Positions 8,748 through 17,993 are shown, counted from the first letter of the stretch. The stretch: 64,000 bases of DNA from Lachnoclostridium edouardi (GCF_900240245.1 NZ_OESQ01000001.1:577006-641005), one strand, 5' to 3'. Program-made: numbers and translations. Notes: a model not told the origin generated them from the letters alone.

Positions 8748-8776
8748 ATTGTATGTCAAAATACATGTATTGTCAA
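8748..8776 (-). promoter_or_regulatory. Promoter of the Met leader-metNIQ transcript
   Basis: On the minus strand: perfect TTGACA (8776-8771), 17-base spacer, TACAAT (8753-8748). The expected transcript starts near 8741, leaving about 42 bases before the leader ATG. That is too short for an S-box or T-box. Confidence 0.85.
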
Positions 8777-8784
8777 GCAATTTT

Positions 8785-10212
8785 TTATCTGCACAGCTGC
8801 ACAATCACCTGAGCAAAAATTTTAGCCGCCATTGTCAGTTCCTCTACATAGGCAAACTCGTCGGCTCCGTGCATCCGATTGTCTGTGCCAGGCATAGCTG
8901 CTCCAAAAGCCACCCCGTTTTTCAGGCTGTGAACATAGGTGCCGCCTCCAATGGCCAGGCACTCTCCCTTATTTCCTGTATACTCTTCATATACATTTAA
9001 AAGAGTGGAGATAAACGCGCTGTTTTCATCTACATGGTGAGGAGGAACCATATTTTCTGTAAGAAACTTAAAACCCTTCTCCTCTATTTTTTCTTTTGCC
9101 TTTTTTAAAGTATTTTCTTCATTGCTGCAGATGGGGCAGCGGCTGTCAAACCATCCCTCCAGCCCTGTCTCCCCAACCTCCAGCATACTAAAAGCTAAGG
9201 TCAGAGGGCCGGAAATATCATCCTTCATAGCAATCCCCAGCTGCTCTCCCAAAAAATCTCCATGGGGAAACATAAGGCTTAATTTTCTTACGGCGTCTAC
9301 AGCTTCTGACTTTTCAAATGGCAATATGGAAATTAAGCTTAAAAGCCCTGTAAGAGCGTTATTTCCCATTTCAGGCTGAGCGGCGTGGGCCCCTTGGCCT
9401 GTGGCGGTAATCTTTACAATTGTATCATCAGGAGCCATGGTGTAGTCGCTGTACTCCATTTCAAAAGATACTCCTGTTGCAGCTTCTGTCTCCCTAGCTG
9501 CTTTTTCCATAATCTCCGCCTGAAATCCCTGAAGCACTGCCCAAGCTTTTCCAGGCGCCACATTCAGCTTTGTACCTGCGTGAATAGACAGCAGTCTGGG
9601 AAGTCCCTCTTCCTTTTCCCATGTGGCTGTAAAATGGCCTTCCAGTCTGCCTTTTTCTGTATTCACTACAGGGAAATCCCCGTCAGGAGAAAAGGTCATA
9701 GGAGCTTCCGGCTCTTTTGCATAATACTGTTCAATATCAGAACTGCCGCACTCCTCATCTGTCCCTAAAATTAAGCGCGCGTTTTTAGATACTGGAATAT
9801 TTAACTCCTTTACCGCCCTCATAGCGTACAAGGCCGCCACTGCAGGCCCCTTGTCGTCGGCAGTTCCTCTTCCGTACAGCTTTCCGTTTTTTATTACAGG
9901 CTGGAAAGGCTCTGTCTCCATCCACCCATCTCCTGCCGGCACTACATCTAAATGTGCCAGAATATCCAGGCATTTTTCCCCTGTATTTAAATCTGCTGTT
10001 CCCACATAAGAGTCATAGTTTTGTATAGAAAAACCGTACTTTTCAGCCATGGCAAGGGCTGTCTGCAAAGCTGCATCCACTCCCTCCCCAAAAGGCATTC
10101 CCTCTTTGTAAGCCATTTTTTCACTGTTAATTCTGCACAGCGTCATAATGTCGTCCAGCATTTCGTCCTTGTGTTCTTCTATATAAGCCTCAATTTCTTT
10201 CCTGTATTCCAT
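8785..10212 (-). CDS. pepV: M20-family dipeptidase (PepV / Sapep type)
   Basis: A 475-residue zinc peptidase. The metal and catalytic residues are seen in DILAHLDVVPAGDGW (His and the following Asp, near residue 80), GRGTADDKGPAVAALYA (Asp ligand, near 115) and LGTDEECGSSDI (catalytic Glu pair, near 150). The C-terminal part has the HGADEFAYVEEL motif that supplies the last His ligand. Length and motif spacing fit the PepV subfamily, which cleaves dipeptides in the cytoplasm during peptide nutrition. Divergence of substrate within the family (e.g. carnosine-like or D-Ala dipeptides) cannot be resolved here. Its stop codon lies next to the -35 of the metN leader promoter, with no clear terminator between. 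Confidence 0.92.
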   Translation of the reverse strand: MEYRKEIEAYIEEHKDEMLDDIMTLCRINSEKMAYKEGMPFGEGVDAALQTALAMAEKYGFSIQNYDSYVGTADLNTGEKCLDILAHLDVVPAGDGWMETEPFQPVIKNGKLYGRGTADDKGPAVAALYAMRAVKELNIPVSKNARLILGTDEECGSSDIEQYYAKEPEAPMTFSPDGDFPVVNTEKGRLEGHFTATWEKEEGLPRLLSIHAGTKLNVAPGKAWAVLQGFQAEIMEKAARETEAATGVSFEMEYSDYTMAPDDTIVKITATGQGAHAAQPEMGNNALTGLLSLISILPFEKSEAVDAVRKLSLMFPHGDFLGEQLGIAMKDDISGPLTLAFSMLEVGETGLEGWFDSRCPICSNEENTLKKAKEKIEEKGFKFLTENMVPPHHVDENSAFISTLLNVYEEYTGNKGECLAIGGGTYVHSLKNGVAFGAAMPGTDNRMHGADEFAYVEELTMAAKIFAQVIVQLCR

Positions 10213-10262
10213 ATGCTCTGCTCCCTTCCAGTCACGGCTTTTCCACGAAATCTTTCTCTTAT

Positions 10263-10709
10263 TTATGCAAACATAGAAGCCAGAATCTCATTTACCAGTT
10301 TTCCGTCTGCTTTGCCCTTTACCTTAGGCATCAGAACCTTCATAATCTTTCCCTTATCCTTCGCCGTTGGGCTGTCAATCTCCAGTTCCTTTAACACCTG
10401 TACAATGATTTCCTTAATCTGGTCTCCTCCCATATCCTCCGGAGCAAATTCCTTATAAACCTTTAGTCTGGCTTCTGCTTCAGCCCTAATATCATCTCTG
10501 CCTTCTGGAGCTGTGTCGTAGGTTTCCTTTGTCTGCTTTATTTCCTTTTTTACAATTGCATTTTCTTCGTCCTCTGTTAAAGGCTGTCTTTTATCAATCT
10601 CCCCGTTTTTCAAAGCGCTTAACAGCATAGAAAGAGCGTCTTTTCTCTCCTTGTCCTTGGCCTTCATTGCCTCCACCATAGCAGCTCTTACAACATCAAT
10701 TTTGCTCAT
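10263..10709 (-). CDS. yqeY: GatB/YqeY domain protein
   Basis: A 148-residue protein matching YqeY over its full length: an N-terminal helical part (AMKAKDKERKDALSMLLSALKN near residue 13) and a C-terminal tail domain like that of the GatB amidotransferase subunit (PTAKDKGKIMKVLMPKVKGK). Such proteins may interact with tRNA or with the translation apparatus, but the function is not established. AGGAGG precedes the ATG. It lies between prfC and the dipeptidase on the same strand, with gaps of about 45 bases, so co-transcription with prfC is plausible. Confidence 0.93.
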   Translation of the reverse strand: MSKIDVVRAAMVEAMKAKDKERKDALSMLLSALKNGEIDKRQPLTEDEENAIVKKEIKQTKETYDTAPEGRDDIRAEAEARLKVYKEFAPEDMGGDQIKEIIVQVLKELEIDSPTAKDKGKIMKVLMPKVKGKADGKLVNEILASMFA

Positions 10710-10752
10710 ACTACAGGACCTCCTTTATTCATGTCAATTTATTAAAATTGTA

Positions 10753-12372
10753 TTAGTTTCTTCCAAATTCACTAAGCTTTAATCCTGGATTTCTCTCCAG
10801 AACCATTCCCACGCTCCAGCTGTTAATAAACAGAAGCAGCGGATTGTCCTTTAAGTCCTTGATTCTCTTCATATCAGAAGTGCCCTGAATCTTGGCCACG
10901 TCAATTTCCTCTCCGTTTTCTACCCAGCGGATATATTCATAAGGCAGCTTGTCTAAACGCACCTCTACATTATATTCATTTTTCAGACGGTATGTGAGCA
11001 CCTCAAACTGCAGCTCTCCCACCACACCTACAATGATTTCCTCCATGCCTGTATTAAATTCCTGGAAAATCTGAATTGCGCCTTCCTGGGCAATCTGGTT
11101 CACACCCTTTAAAAACTGTTTTCTCTTCATGGTATCAATCTGCCGCACTCTGGCAAAATGCTCTGGAGCAAATGTTGGGATGCCCTCAAATTCAAACTTT
11201 TCATTAGAAAGACATAAGGTATCTCCAATGGAGAAGATTCCAGGGTCAAAAACTCCGATAATATCTCCTGCGTAAGCCTCCTCCACAATTTTTCTGTCCT
11301 GAGCCATCATCTGCTGAGGCTGAGATAAGCGGATTTTTCTGCCTCCCTGAACGTGATTTACCTCCATGCCTGCCTGAAACTTTCCGGAGCAGATTCTCAT
11401 AAATGCAATTCTGTCTCTGTGAGCCTTATTCATATTGGCCTGAATTTTAAATACAAAGGCAGAAAAATCTTCTGTGAAAGGGTCAATCACTGACGTAGTC
11501 GTCTTTCTTGGAAGAGGAGATGTGGTCATCTGGAGGAAATGCTCTAAAAATGTTTCCACTCCAAAGTTTGTCAAAGCTGATCCAAAAAACGCAGGGGAAA
11601 GCTTTCCCTGGCTGACTAAGTCCATGTCAAATGGATCGCTGGCTCCGTCCAGCAGCTCAATATCCTCCAGCAGCTTTTCATGGTAATCGGCCCCGATTAC
11701 TGACTCTACATCCTCTGTTTCCGCGTCAAACTCTCTGGACTCTACCTCCTTCTGTCCCCCCATTGCAGCTGTAAATGTAGTAATTTTCTTTGTATTTCTG
11801 TCATACACGCCCTTAAATCCTTTTCCGCAGCCAATAGGCCAGTTTACAGGGCATGTTTTAATTCCCAGTACGCTTTCAATTTCATCCATTAATTCAAAGG
11901 GATCTCTGGCTTCCCTATCCATTTTATTAATAAATGTAAAAATAGGAATATTTCTTAAAAGACATACTTTAAAAAGCTTAATTGTCTGAGCCTCCACACC
12001 TTTGGAAGCATCAATAACCATAACTGCAGAGTCGGCCGCCATTAATGTACGGTAGGTATCTTCTGAGAAGTCCTGATGTCCAGGCGTATCCAGAATATTA
12101 ATACAATATCCTTCATAATTAAACTGCAGCACTGACGAGGTTACAGAAATACCTCTTTCCTTTTCAATTTCCATCCAGTCAGACACCGCATGTTTTGTAG
12201 CTTTTCTTCCCTTTACAGTACCTGCCAGGTTAATGGCGCCTCCGTAAAGGAGAAATTTTTCTGTTAATGTGGTTTTACCTGCATCCGGGTGGGAAATAAT
12301 GGCGAATGTCCGCCTTTTCTTAATTTCTTCTGTAATATTTGTTTCTGTATTTGACAAGGGTTTGTCCTCCAA
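10753..12372 (-). CDS. prfC: Peptide chain release factor 3
   Basis: A 539-residue translational GTPase. G1 is SHPDAGKTT near residue 27; G2/G3 follow as ERGISVTSS and DTPGHQDF; G4 is NKMD. The length and the C-terminal RF3 domain (ending SVGMVLERNPGLKLSEFGRN) separate it from EF-G and other members. RF3 uses GTP to recycle RF1/RF2 from the ribosome after peptide release. The start at 12372 gives the usual short N-terminal extension before the G domain (ITEEIKKRRTFAIISHPDAG). Confidence 0.97.
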   Translation of the reverse strand: MEDKPLSNTETNITEEIKKRRTFAIISHPDAGKTTLTEKFLLYGGAINLAGTVKGRKATKHAVSDWMEIEKERGISVTSSVLQFNYEGYCINILDTPGHQDFSEDTYRTLMAADSAVMVIDASKGVEAQTIKLFKVCLLRNIPIFTFINKMDREARDPFELMDEIESVLGIKTCPVNWPIGCGKGFKGVYDRNTKKITTFTAAMGGQKEVESREFDAETEDVESVIGADYHEKLLEDIELLDGASDPFDMDLVSQGKLSPAFFGSALTNFGVETFLEHFLQMTTSPLPRKTTTSVIDPFTEDFSAFVFKIQANMNKAHRDRIAFMRICSGKFQAGMEVNHVQGGRKIRLSQPQQMMAQDRKIVEEAYAGDIIGVFDPGIFSIGDTLCLSNEKFEFEGIPTFAPEHFARVRQIDTMKRKQFLKGVNQIAQEGAIQIFQEFNTGMEEIIVGVVGELQFEVLTYRLKNEYNVEVRLDKLPYEYIRWVENGEEIDVAKIQGTSDMKRIKDLKDNPLLLFINSWSVGMVLERNPGLKLSEFGRN

Positions 12373-12447
12373 TTTCTGAATCTGTGCTGTAAGAATTTGT
12401 CAAAAGTCTCACTAAATGTTCATAATATACCAAAAACTCACCTTTCG

Positions 12448-13272
12448 TCAAGACTCCAGTCCTTCCATCCAAAGTCTGACAAGAGGAATCCACTGCTGGC
12501 AGCATGGCACTATATAGGTTTTTCCAGGCACAGGGGCCTTGGCAGAATCCCTGGCAGCCAACGACAGGCCGTGGCCTCCCTCCGGAAATAAATGATACTC
12601 TATGCTGACTCCTGCTCTCCGCAGGGCCATAACAAACAGCAGACTGTTTTCTGCCGGTACAGTACCGTCCTTGTCTGTATGCCACATAAATACCGGAGGC
12701 ACATGAGGGCCTACATGGTTTTCTAAAGAAACCATATTTCTTTTTTCTTCTATGTTTTCATTACGCCCTAAAAGATTTTTAAAAGAACCTGGATGACAAT
12801 ACTCTCCTGCGGTAATCACCGGATAGCACAAAATTAATCTGTCAGGCTGTATATCAGATTTTTCCTTTTCTAATGATTGATACAGCCACTCCTGATTCCA
12901 AAATACGCCTAAGCTGGCCGCCAAATGTCCTCCTGCTGAAAATCCGCAAACCACAATCTTCTCAGGATCTATGCTCCACTTTTCTGCCCTTTCTCTTATT
13001 TTGGCCACCGCCAAAGCCAGCTGCTTTAAAGCCGTTGGAAAGCAGGCGGGAGCCACGCTGTATTCCAGCACAAACCCGTGATATCCCATGGCTAAAAACT
13101 GCATGGCCACCGGCTCCCCCTCCCTGTCAGAGCACAGCTGATAGCTGCCTCCGGGGCATATAATTATTGCCGGCCGTTTTCTTCCTTTTTGACACTGAAT
13201 TTCATCTCTTAAATAGCAGGTAAGCCATCCCTCATGTCCGTCTGCGGAAATTAAAAGCTTCTCGATTTTCAT
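12448..13272 (-). CDS. Alpha/beta-hydrolase, esterase/acetyl-esterase-like
   Basis: A 274-residue alpha/beta-hydrolase. It shows the oxyanion-side motif IIICPGGSYQ near residue 38, the nucleophile elbow GFSAGGHLA (Ser near residue 115), the acid region HTDKDGTVP and the catalytic His in PEGGHGLSL near 245. This arrangement is that of BD-FAE/Axe-like carbohydrate esterases, which remove acetyl or feruloyl groups, but substrate cannot be read from sequence. There is no signal peptide, so it acts in the cytoplasm. It starts 12 bases after the coaBC stop with a GAGGAAG site, and so is probably co-transcribed with coaBC, without an obvious functional link. Confidence 0.88.
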   Translation of the reverse strand: MKIEKLLISADGHEGWLTCYLRDEIQCQKGRKRPAIIICPGGSYQLCSDREGEPVAMQFLAMGYHGFVLEYSVAPACFPTALKQLALAVAKIRERAEKWSIDPEKIVVCGFSAGGHLAASLGVFWNQEWLYQSLEKEKSDIQPDRLILCYPVITAGEYCHPGSFKNLLGRNENIEEKRNMVSLENHVGPHVPPVFMWHTDKDGTVPAENSLLFVMALRRAGVSIEYHLFPEGGHGLSLAARDSAKAPVPGKTYIVPCCQQWIPLVRLWMEGLES

Positions 13273-13284
13273 ATTCTTCCTCTT

Positions 13285-14475
13285 TTACATTTTACTTAGA
13301 ATAAAAGAAAGGATTTTATCTGCAGCCTCTGCTTTTGTCATTTTAGGAAGCTGCTCCTCCTGATCCTTTGTAATCAATGTGACTACGTTTGTATCTGTGC
13401 CGAACCCGGCCCCTTGTACTTTTAAATTATTTGCCACTATCATATCTACCTGCTTTTTTTCCAGCTTCTCTCTGGAATTTTCCAGCATATCCTGGGTTTC
13501 CATAGAAAAACCGCACAAAAACTGGCCGTCTTTTTTATGCTGTCCCAGCCAGGCTAAAATATCCTCTGTCCGCTCCAGGTCTATAGAAAGATTTCCGTCT
13601 TTTTTCTTCATCTTTTCCTCAGACACATTTTTCGGCCTGTAATCTGCCACTGCCGCTGATTTAATAATAATATCCTGGTCTCCCGCCCTTTCCTTTACCG
13701 CCTGAAACATATCCTCTGCCCTTTCTACTTCTACAATATCTGCAAACCTGGGCTTTGGAATTGAAACAGGGCCTGAAACAAGAGTAACCTTTGCCCCTCT
13801 GCGGGCCGCATTTTCGGCAATTGCGTATCCCATTTTTCCTGTAGAATGATTTGTAATAAAACGAACAGGGTCAATGGCTTCTCTTGTAGGACCGGCTGTC
13901 ACCAGCACCTTTTTTCCCGCTAAATCCTTTTCACAGCCGATTTCCTGAATAATGTAGTCTAAAAGCACCTCCGGCTCCGGCATCTTGCCTGCCCCTGTAT
14001 CACCGCAGGCTAAATATCCCCAGGCCGGGTCTATTACCTTCATTCCGCAGCTTTTTAATATAGAAATATTATTTTGTAAAATAGGATTTTCAAACATATT
14101 TGTATTCATTGCCGGAGCTATGATTTTGGGGCATTTGCAGGCCAGGGCCGTAGTAGTCAGCATGTCGTCTGCAATGCCGTGGGCCAGTTTTGCAATCACA
14201 TTGGCGGAAGCCGGCGCTACAATCAAAAGATCTGCTTTTTTGGCTAAAGACACATGTTCTACCTGAAACTCAAAATTCCTGTCAAATGTATCTGTAATAC
14301 ACTTATTTCCTGTTAAAGATTCAAATGTAATAGGATTAATAAAATACTCTCCGTTTTTTGTCATCAGCACCCGCACGTCGGCGTGCAGCTTTACCAGGCT
14401 GCTGGCAAGGCTGGCAGCTTTAAATGCCGCAATACTTCCTGTTACTCCTAAAATCACTGTCTTTCCATTTAACAT
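13285..14475 (-). CDS. coaBC: Bifunctional phosphopantothenoylcysteine decarboxylase / phosphopantothenate-cysteine ligase
   Basis: A 396-residue fusion. The CoaC half (residues 1-180) is a flavoprotein with ILGVTGSIAAFKAASL, the catalytic His in VEHVSLAKKADL, PAMNTNMFENP, and the active-site Cys in ACGDTGAGKMPEPE. The CoaB half begins LAGKKVLVTAGPTREAIDPV near 190, with FITNHSTGKMG. It makes 4'-phosphopantetheine from 4'-phosphopantothenate and cysteine in two steps. I use the ATG at 14475, which has GGGAGG 6 bases upstream; an in-frame ATG 43 codons earlier adds a non-conserved stretch and would run into the coaX promoter. It is divergent from coaX, which supplies the preceding step. Confidence 0.95.
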   Translation of the reverse strand: MLNGKTVILGVTGSIAAFKAASLASSLVKLHADVRVLMTKNGEYFINPITFESLTGNKCITDTFDRNFEFQVEHVSLAKKADLLIVAPASANVIAKLAHGIADDMLTTTALACKCPKIIAPAMNTNMFENPILQNNISILKSCGMKVIDPAWGYLACGDTGAGKMPEPEVLLDYIIQEIGCEKDLAGKKVLVTAGPTREAIDPVRFITNHSTGKMGYAIAENAARRGAKVTLVSGPVSIPKPRFADIVEVERAEDMFQAVKERAGDQDIIIKSAAVADYRPKNVSEEKMKKKDGNLSIDLERTEDILAWLGQHKKDGQFLCGFSMETQDMLENSREKLEKKQVDMIVANNLKVQGAGFGTDTNVVTLITKDQEEQLPKMTKAEAADKILSFILSKM

Positions 14476-14554
14476 AACTGCCTCCCGTTGTTTTTCCTGA
14501 AAAAATATGGTATATAGTATAGCATAACTTGTACTGATTGGAAAGGAGTCCCTT

Positions 14555-15322
14555 ATGATTTTAACTATTGATATGGGCAACACAAATATTGTAGTAGGCG
14601 GCATTGACCATAAAAAAACTTATTTTGTGGAGCGTATTACTACAAATAAGGATAAAACAGACTTAGAATACGCTGTAACATTTAAAAACATTCTGGAAAT
14701 TCACAAAGTTTCTTCTTCTCATATTGAAGGAGCGATTATATCTTCTGTAGTCCCTCCCTTAAACAGCGTCCTTACCTCCGCCGTTAAAAAGGTTACAGGC
14801 CACACCCCTCTTTTAGTAGGCTCAGGAATGAAAACCGGCCTGAATATTCTTATGGACAACCCAAAGGCCACAGGAAGCGATATGATTGTGGACGCAGTAG
14901 CTGCCATTAATGAATATCCTCTGCCTCTGATTATTATTGACATGGGAACAGCCACTACTATGTCTGTAGTAGACCCGGCAGGCAATTATATTGGAGGCGT
15001 AATTCTTCCAGGCATCAGAATTTCCCTGGAAACCCTTAGTTCCAAAACAGCGCAGCTTCCTTCCATCAGCCTGGAGGTTCCTTCTAAGGTCATTGGAAAA
15101 AATACTGTGGACTGTATGAGATCCGGCTGCATGTACGGAAACGCGGCTATGCTGGACGGTCTCATTGACAGAATGGAGGAGGAGTTAGGTATGCCGGCCA
15201 CAGTAATTGCCACCGGAGGCCTTTCTCAGTTTGTCACTCCTTTATGCCGCCACAAAATCATTTATGAGGACACCTTGCTGTTAAAAGGGCTGATGATCCT
15301 GTACGATAAAAACCAAAAATAA
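14555..15322 (+). CDS. coaX: Type III pantothenate kinase
   Basis: A 255-residue ASKHA-fold kinase. It opens with the phosphate-1 motif ILTIDMGNTNIVVGG, has the phosphate-2 motif IIIDMGTATTMSVVD near residue 128, and the PanK-III motif GGVILPGIRISLETL near 147. It phosphorylates pantothenate, the first step of CoA synthesis; type III enzymes are not feedback-inhibited by CoA. AAGGAG lies 7 bases before the ATG. Only 79 bases separate it from the divergent coaBC, so a shared control region is possible. It ends at a strong hairpin terminator. Confidence 0.96.
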   Translation: MILTIDMGNTNIVVGGIDHKKTYFVERITTNKDKTDLEYAVTFKNILEIHKVSSSHIEGAIISSVVPPLNSVLTSAVKKVTGHTPLLVGSGMKTGLNILMDNPKATGSDMIVDAVAAINEYPLPLIIIDMGTATTMSVVDPAGNYIGGVILPGIRISLETLSSKTAQLPSISLEVPSKVIGKNTVDCMRSGCMYGNAAMLDGLIDRMEEELGMPATVIATGGLSQFVTPLCRHKIIYEDTLLLKGLMILYDKNQK

Positions 15323-15327
15323 AAGAA

Positions 15328-15368
15328 CTGTAAATGGGGAGGGAGAACTTCCCCTTTTTCATTTACAG
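15328..15368. terminator. Bidirectional terminator between coaX and the thiamine operon
   Basis: CTGTAAATG and CATTTACAG flank an inner GGGGA/TCCCC-type stem with a T5 run. It lies between two converging genes and can serve both. Confidence 0.85.
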
Positions 15369-15401
15369 CCCTTTATCTATGTCCGTTTATTTTGTTCCTG
15401 T

Positions 15402-16139
15402 TTATTTTCCCGCCATAAAACGCTTCATGTTTTCTGGCATTAACATGCTCATTTCCTCCTGGCTGATTCCCTTCATCCGGGCAGTTAAGCCGCATACAAA
15501 GTCTAACAGCTCTCCCATTTCTTCTACAGGACGTTCTCCCAAAGCCCAGCACACTGCCAACCAGCCGTCTGTCTCTGTAATTAAACGGTTGGCAGGCACC
15601 ATGGAAACTACCTGCTGCACAGCCTCATTCTGCTCTAAATCCGGTCCCACAGTAAAATAGCAGTCCAAATCTAAATATTTTTCCAAATAATCTAAGGAAG
15701 AATACCAGTGAACTAAGTACTTATTCGGATATTTAGCAATCAGACGGCTGATTTTTTCTTCCTGGCCTTTTGTGTGAAGAACCACCGGCTTTTTCCACTT
15801 AGCTGCCAGTTCCAGTTGGGCGCAGAATGCCTTCTCCTGTACATTTAACGGCACTTGACACCACACGCTGTCCATGCCTATTTCCCCGATGATTTTGGCC
15901 CTTTTAAGCCAGGGCTCCATTTCTTCCACAGAACACCGGGCGCTGTGCCAGGGGTGCAGTCCATAGGCGGCAATAAGGGAAGAGTCCTGACTCTCCAGCT
16001 TATAAAGCTCCTCCCACTCTGCCGGATTCCCGCCGCAGTACATTGTCATAATATTCTGCTCCCTGCGCACCTGTCTTTCTTTCTCTGTGCCTATATGAGC
16101 GTGACCGTCGCACCTGAATATCTGCTTATTTTCTTCCAT
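15402..16139 (-). CDS. TatD-family metal-dependent hydrolase in the thiamine transporter operon
   Basis: A 245-residue TIM-barrel hydrolase. The first metal-binding strand is FRCDGHAHIGTE (residues 8-19); later ligands are seen in KIIGEIGMD, KPVVLHTKGQ, YLVHWYS and ITETDGWL, the order found in TatD enzymes. Family members act as 3'-5' DNases or on other phosphoesters or amides, so the reaction is uncertain. The start overlaps the end of the ATPase gene by 14 bases, so it is the last cistron of a TPP-riboswitch operon. That links it to thiamine-precursor salvage, e.g. processing of an imported compound, but this is inference. Confidence 0.82.
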   Translation of the reverse strand: MEENKQIFRCDGHAHIGTEKERQVRREQNIMTMYCGGNPAEWEELYKLESQDSSLIAAYGLHPWHSARCSVEEMEPWLKRAKIIGEIGMDSVWCQVPLNVQEKAFCAQLELAAKWKKPVVLHTKGQEEKISRLIAKYPNKYLVHWYSSLDYLEKYLDLDCYFTVGPDLEQNEAVQQVVSMVPANRLITETDGWLAVCWALGERPVEEMGELLDFVCGLTARMKGISQEEMSMLMPENMKRFMAGK

Positions 16140-16869
16140 TAGAATTCTCCATGATTTCTGTATAAATCTTCTGCCTCAATTCTCCCTGACCATACAGCCA
16201 CTCTCTTGTTCTCTCGCCTTTAGGTACAATCAACTCTGTTTTTACCTTAGCCGGACTTCCTCCTAAAATTAAGATTCTGTCAGATAAATAAATCGCCTCG
16301 TCCATATCATGTGTTACAAGCAGAATAGTTTTTCCCATTGTCTGCCTTACAGAAAGCAGCCACTCCTGCATCTCGCCTCTTGTAATAACGTCCAGGGCTC
16401 CAAATGGCTCATCTAACAGCATAATATCCGCCTGGCAAAGGGTGGTCCTTAAAAATGCGGCTCTCTGCCTCATTCCTCCAGATAAAGCGGAAGGGTATTT
16501 GTCCTCATAGCCGGCCAGCCCAAAGGCAGCCATATTTTTCATAGCTTCTTTTTTGGCTTCCTCTAAATGGCCGTGAACCTTTCCGTAAAGGCATACATTA
16601 TCCAGTATTTTTTTCCACGGAAACAAAAGATCATTTTGAGGCATATAAGCAAAATGCCTGGACATGCCCTTTATTTTTTCGCCGTCTACAGAAATGGTCC
16701 CTGTCTCCGGCGCAATTACTCCTGTCAGCAATTTTAATATAGTAGATTTTCCGCTTCCGGAAGCTCCCAAAATACTGACAAATTCTCCTTCTTCTACCTG
16801 AAAGTCCAGGTTCTCCAATATCATTTTTCCCTCATAGGGAAATGAAAGATCTGAAACGCTTAGTTTCAT
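16126..16869 (-). CDS. thiZ: Thiamine-precursor ABC transporter, ATPase (ThiZ-like)
   Basis: A 247-residue ABC ATPase of the nitrate/taurine/NMT1 importer group. Walker A GASGSGKST is at residues 35-43, signature LSGGMRQRAAF near 132, and Walker B IMLLDEPFGALD near 152, followed by the H-loop in LLVTHDMDEA. It energises the permease encoded two genes upstream. It lies 28 bases after the binding protein gene and overlaps the TatD-like gene. Assignment to thiamine pyrimidine transport comes from the operon's TPP riboswitch. Confidence 0.9.
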   Translation of the reverse strand: MKLSVSDLSFPYEGKMILENLDFQVEEGEFVSILGASGSGKSTILKLLTGVIAPETGTISVDGEKIKGMSRHFAYMPQNDLLFPWKKILDNVCLYGKVHGHLEEAKKEAMKNMAAFGLAGYEDKYPSALSGGMRQRAAFLRTTLCQADIMLLDEPFGALDVITRGEMQEWLLSVRQTMGKTILLVTHDMDEAIYLSDRILILGGSPAKVKTELIVPKGERTREWLYGQGELRQKIYTEIMENSNGRK

Positions 16870-16897
16870 TCTGTTTTCCTCTCTCCCACCTTTTTAT

Positions 16898-17977
16898 TTA
16901 CTCAGGCAGGAATTCATTTGTGTAGCAGTCTGCCGCAGGGATTACCTTGTCGATTACTCCGTATTCATTCATAAACTCTGTATAATTATCCCATACACTG
17001 TCCTTCATAGTACCCCATGTATCAGCGTCCTCCATATATTTAGATGACAAATATTCCTGGGACATCTGAAGCATATCTAAAGGATAGTCAGGAGCGTATT
17101 TCTGTAAAATTACGGCGCTGTCCTCTGGGTTGGCAATGGCATATTCATATCCTTCTGCTGTGGCCTTTAAAAACTTTTTAACCATTTCAGGCTTTTCCTC
17201 CAGCACCTTATTGCTGGCAATAATAACAGGAGTATAGTAGTCTAAACGCTGATCCAGCTGGCGCAGTTCCATATAATTAATAGGGAAATCGCTCATTTTA
17301 CACTTTACAACATCCCATCCCTCATAAAACCACATAATGTCCGCCTTGTCTTTTAAGGCTGCAAATCCGGAGCCGTCAGAGATTACCATGTTCAGCTTGG
17401 AAAAATCAGCTCCCTCTTTTTCCATAACTGCCTTTAACACAGCTTCCTCCCCAGGGCCTCCCCACCCTGCGTATGTTTTCCCCTCAAAATCCTTTGGTGA
17501 ATGGATATCCTTATCTGCATATGTGGCAAATCCTGAGGTGTTATGCTGTACAATGGCTGCAATTGCTTTAATGGGCAAAGGATCTTTAGACGCTAAGGCC
17601 ACAGTTACGTCCTCCTGATAACTGATGCCAAAGTCTCCCTTTCCCACAGAAATTAAAGTGGCTGTGGCTCCCTCTGTAGGTTCAATAATCTTTACATTTA
17701 ATCCTTGATCTTCATAATATCCCTGATCTAAGGCAACATACATACCTGTATGGTTGGTATTAGCCACATAATCCAAAATTACAGTTACATCCTCCAGCTC
17801 TTCCTGACTGCTTTTTTCCTCATTACTTCCCTCTGAGGCAGATGTGCCGTCTGACTCCCTGTTTTCTACGCCAGAGGTTACTGCTTTCTGCGTTTCTTCC
17901 TGCTTTTGTCCTCCGCAGCCTGCTGTCACCATCATAACAGCCGCCATGGCTGCTGCTAATAGTTTTTTATTTTTCAT
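16898..17977 (-). CDS. thiY: Thiamine-precursor-binding lipoprotein (ThiY/NMT1-like)
   Basis: A 359-residue lipoprotein with lipobox VTAGC near residue 20, a Ser/Glu-rich linker, and an NMT1/THI5-like binding domain that begins TVILDYVANTNHTGMYVALD near residue 64. The latter matches the ThiY group that binds N-formyl-aminopyrimidine or related thiamine breakdown products. The ATG at 17977 has GGGAG 8 bases upstream; an in-frame ORF extends 16 codons further but runs into the permease gene and lacks a ribosome site. It captures substrate outside the membrane for the ThiX-ThiZ pair. Whether the ligand is FAMP, HMP or another pyrimidine is not resolved. Confidence 0.88.
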   Translation of the reverse strand: MKNKKLLAAAMAAVMMVTAGCGGQKQEETQKAVTSGVENRESDGTSASEGSNEEKSSQEELEDVTVILDYVANTNHTGMYVALDQGYYEDQGLNVKIIEPTEGATATLISVGKGDFGISYQEDVTVALASKDPLPIKAIAAIVQHNTSGFATYADKDIHSPKDFEGKTYAGWGGPGEEAVLKAVMEKEGADFSKLNMVISDGSGFAALKDKADIMWFYEGWDVVKCKMSDFPINYMELRQLDQRLDYYTPVIIASNKVLEEKPEMVKKFLKATAEGYEYAIANPEDSAVILQKYAPDYPLDMLQMSQEYLSSKYMEDADTWGTMKDSVWDNYTEFMNEYGVIDKVIPAADCYTNEFLPE

Positions 17978-17993
17978 TGTTTTTCTCCCTTTA

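Noticed and set aside
8485..8776. S-box or T-box in front of metN
   Set aside because: None of the conserved blocks is present and the transcript leader before the ORF is only about 42 bases.
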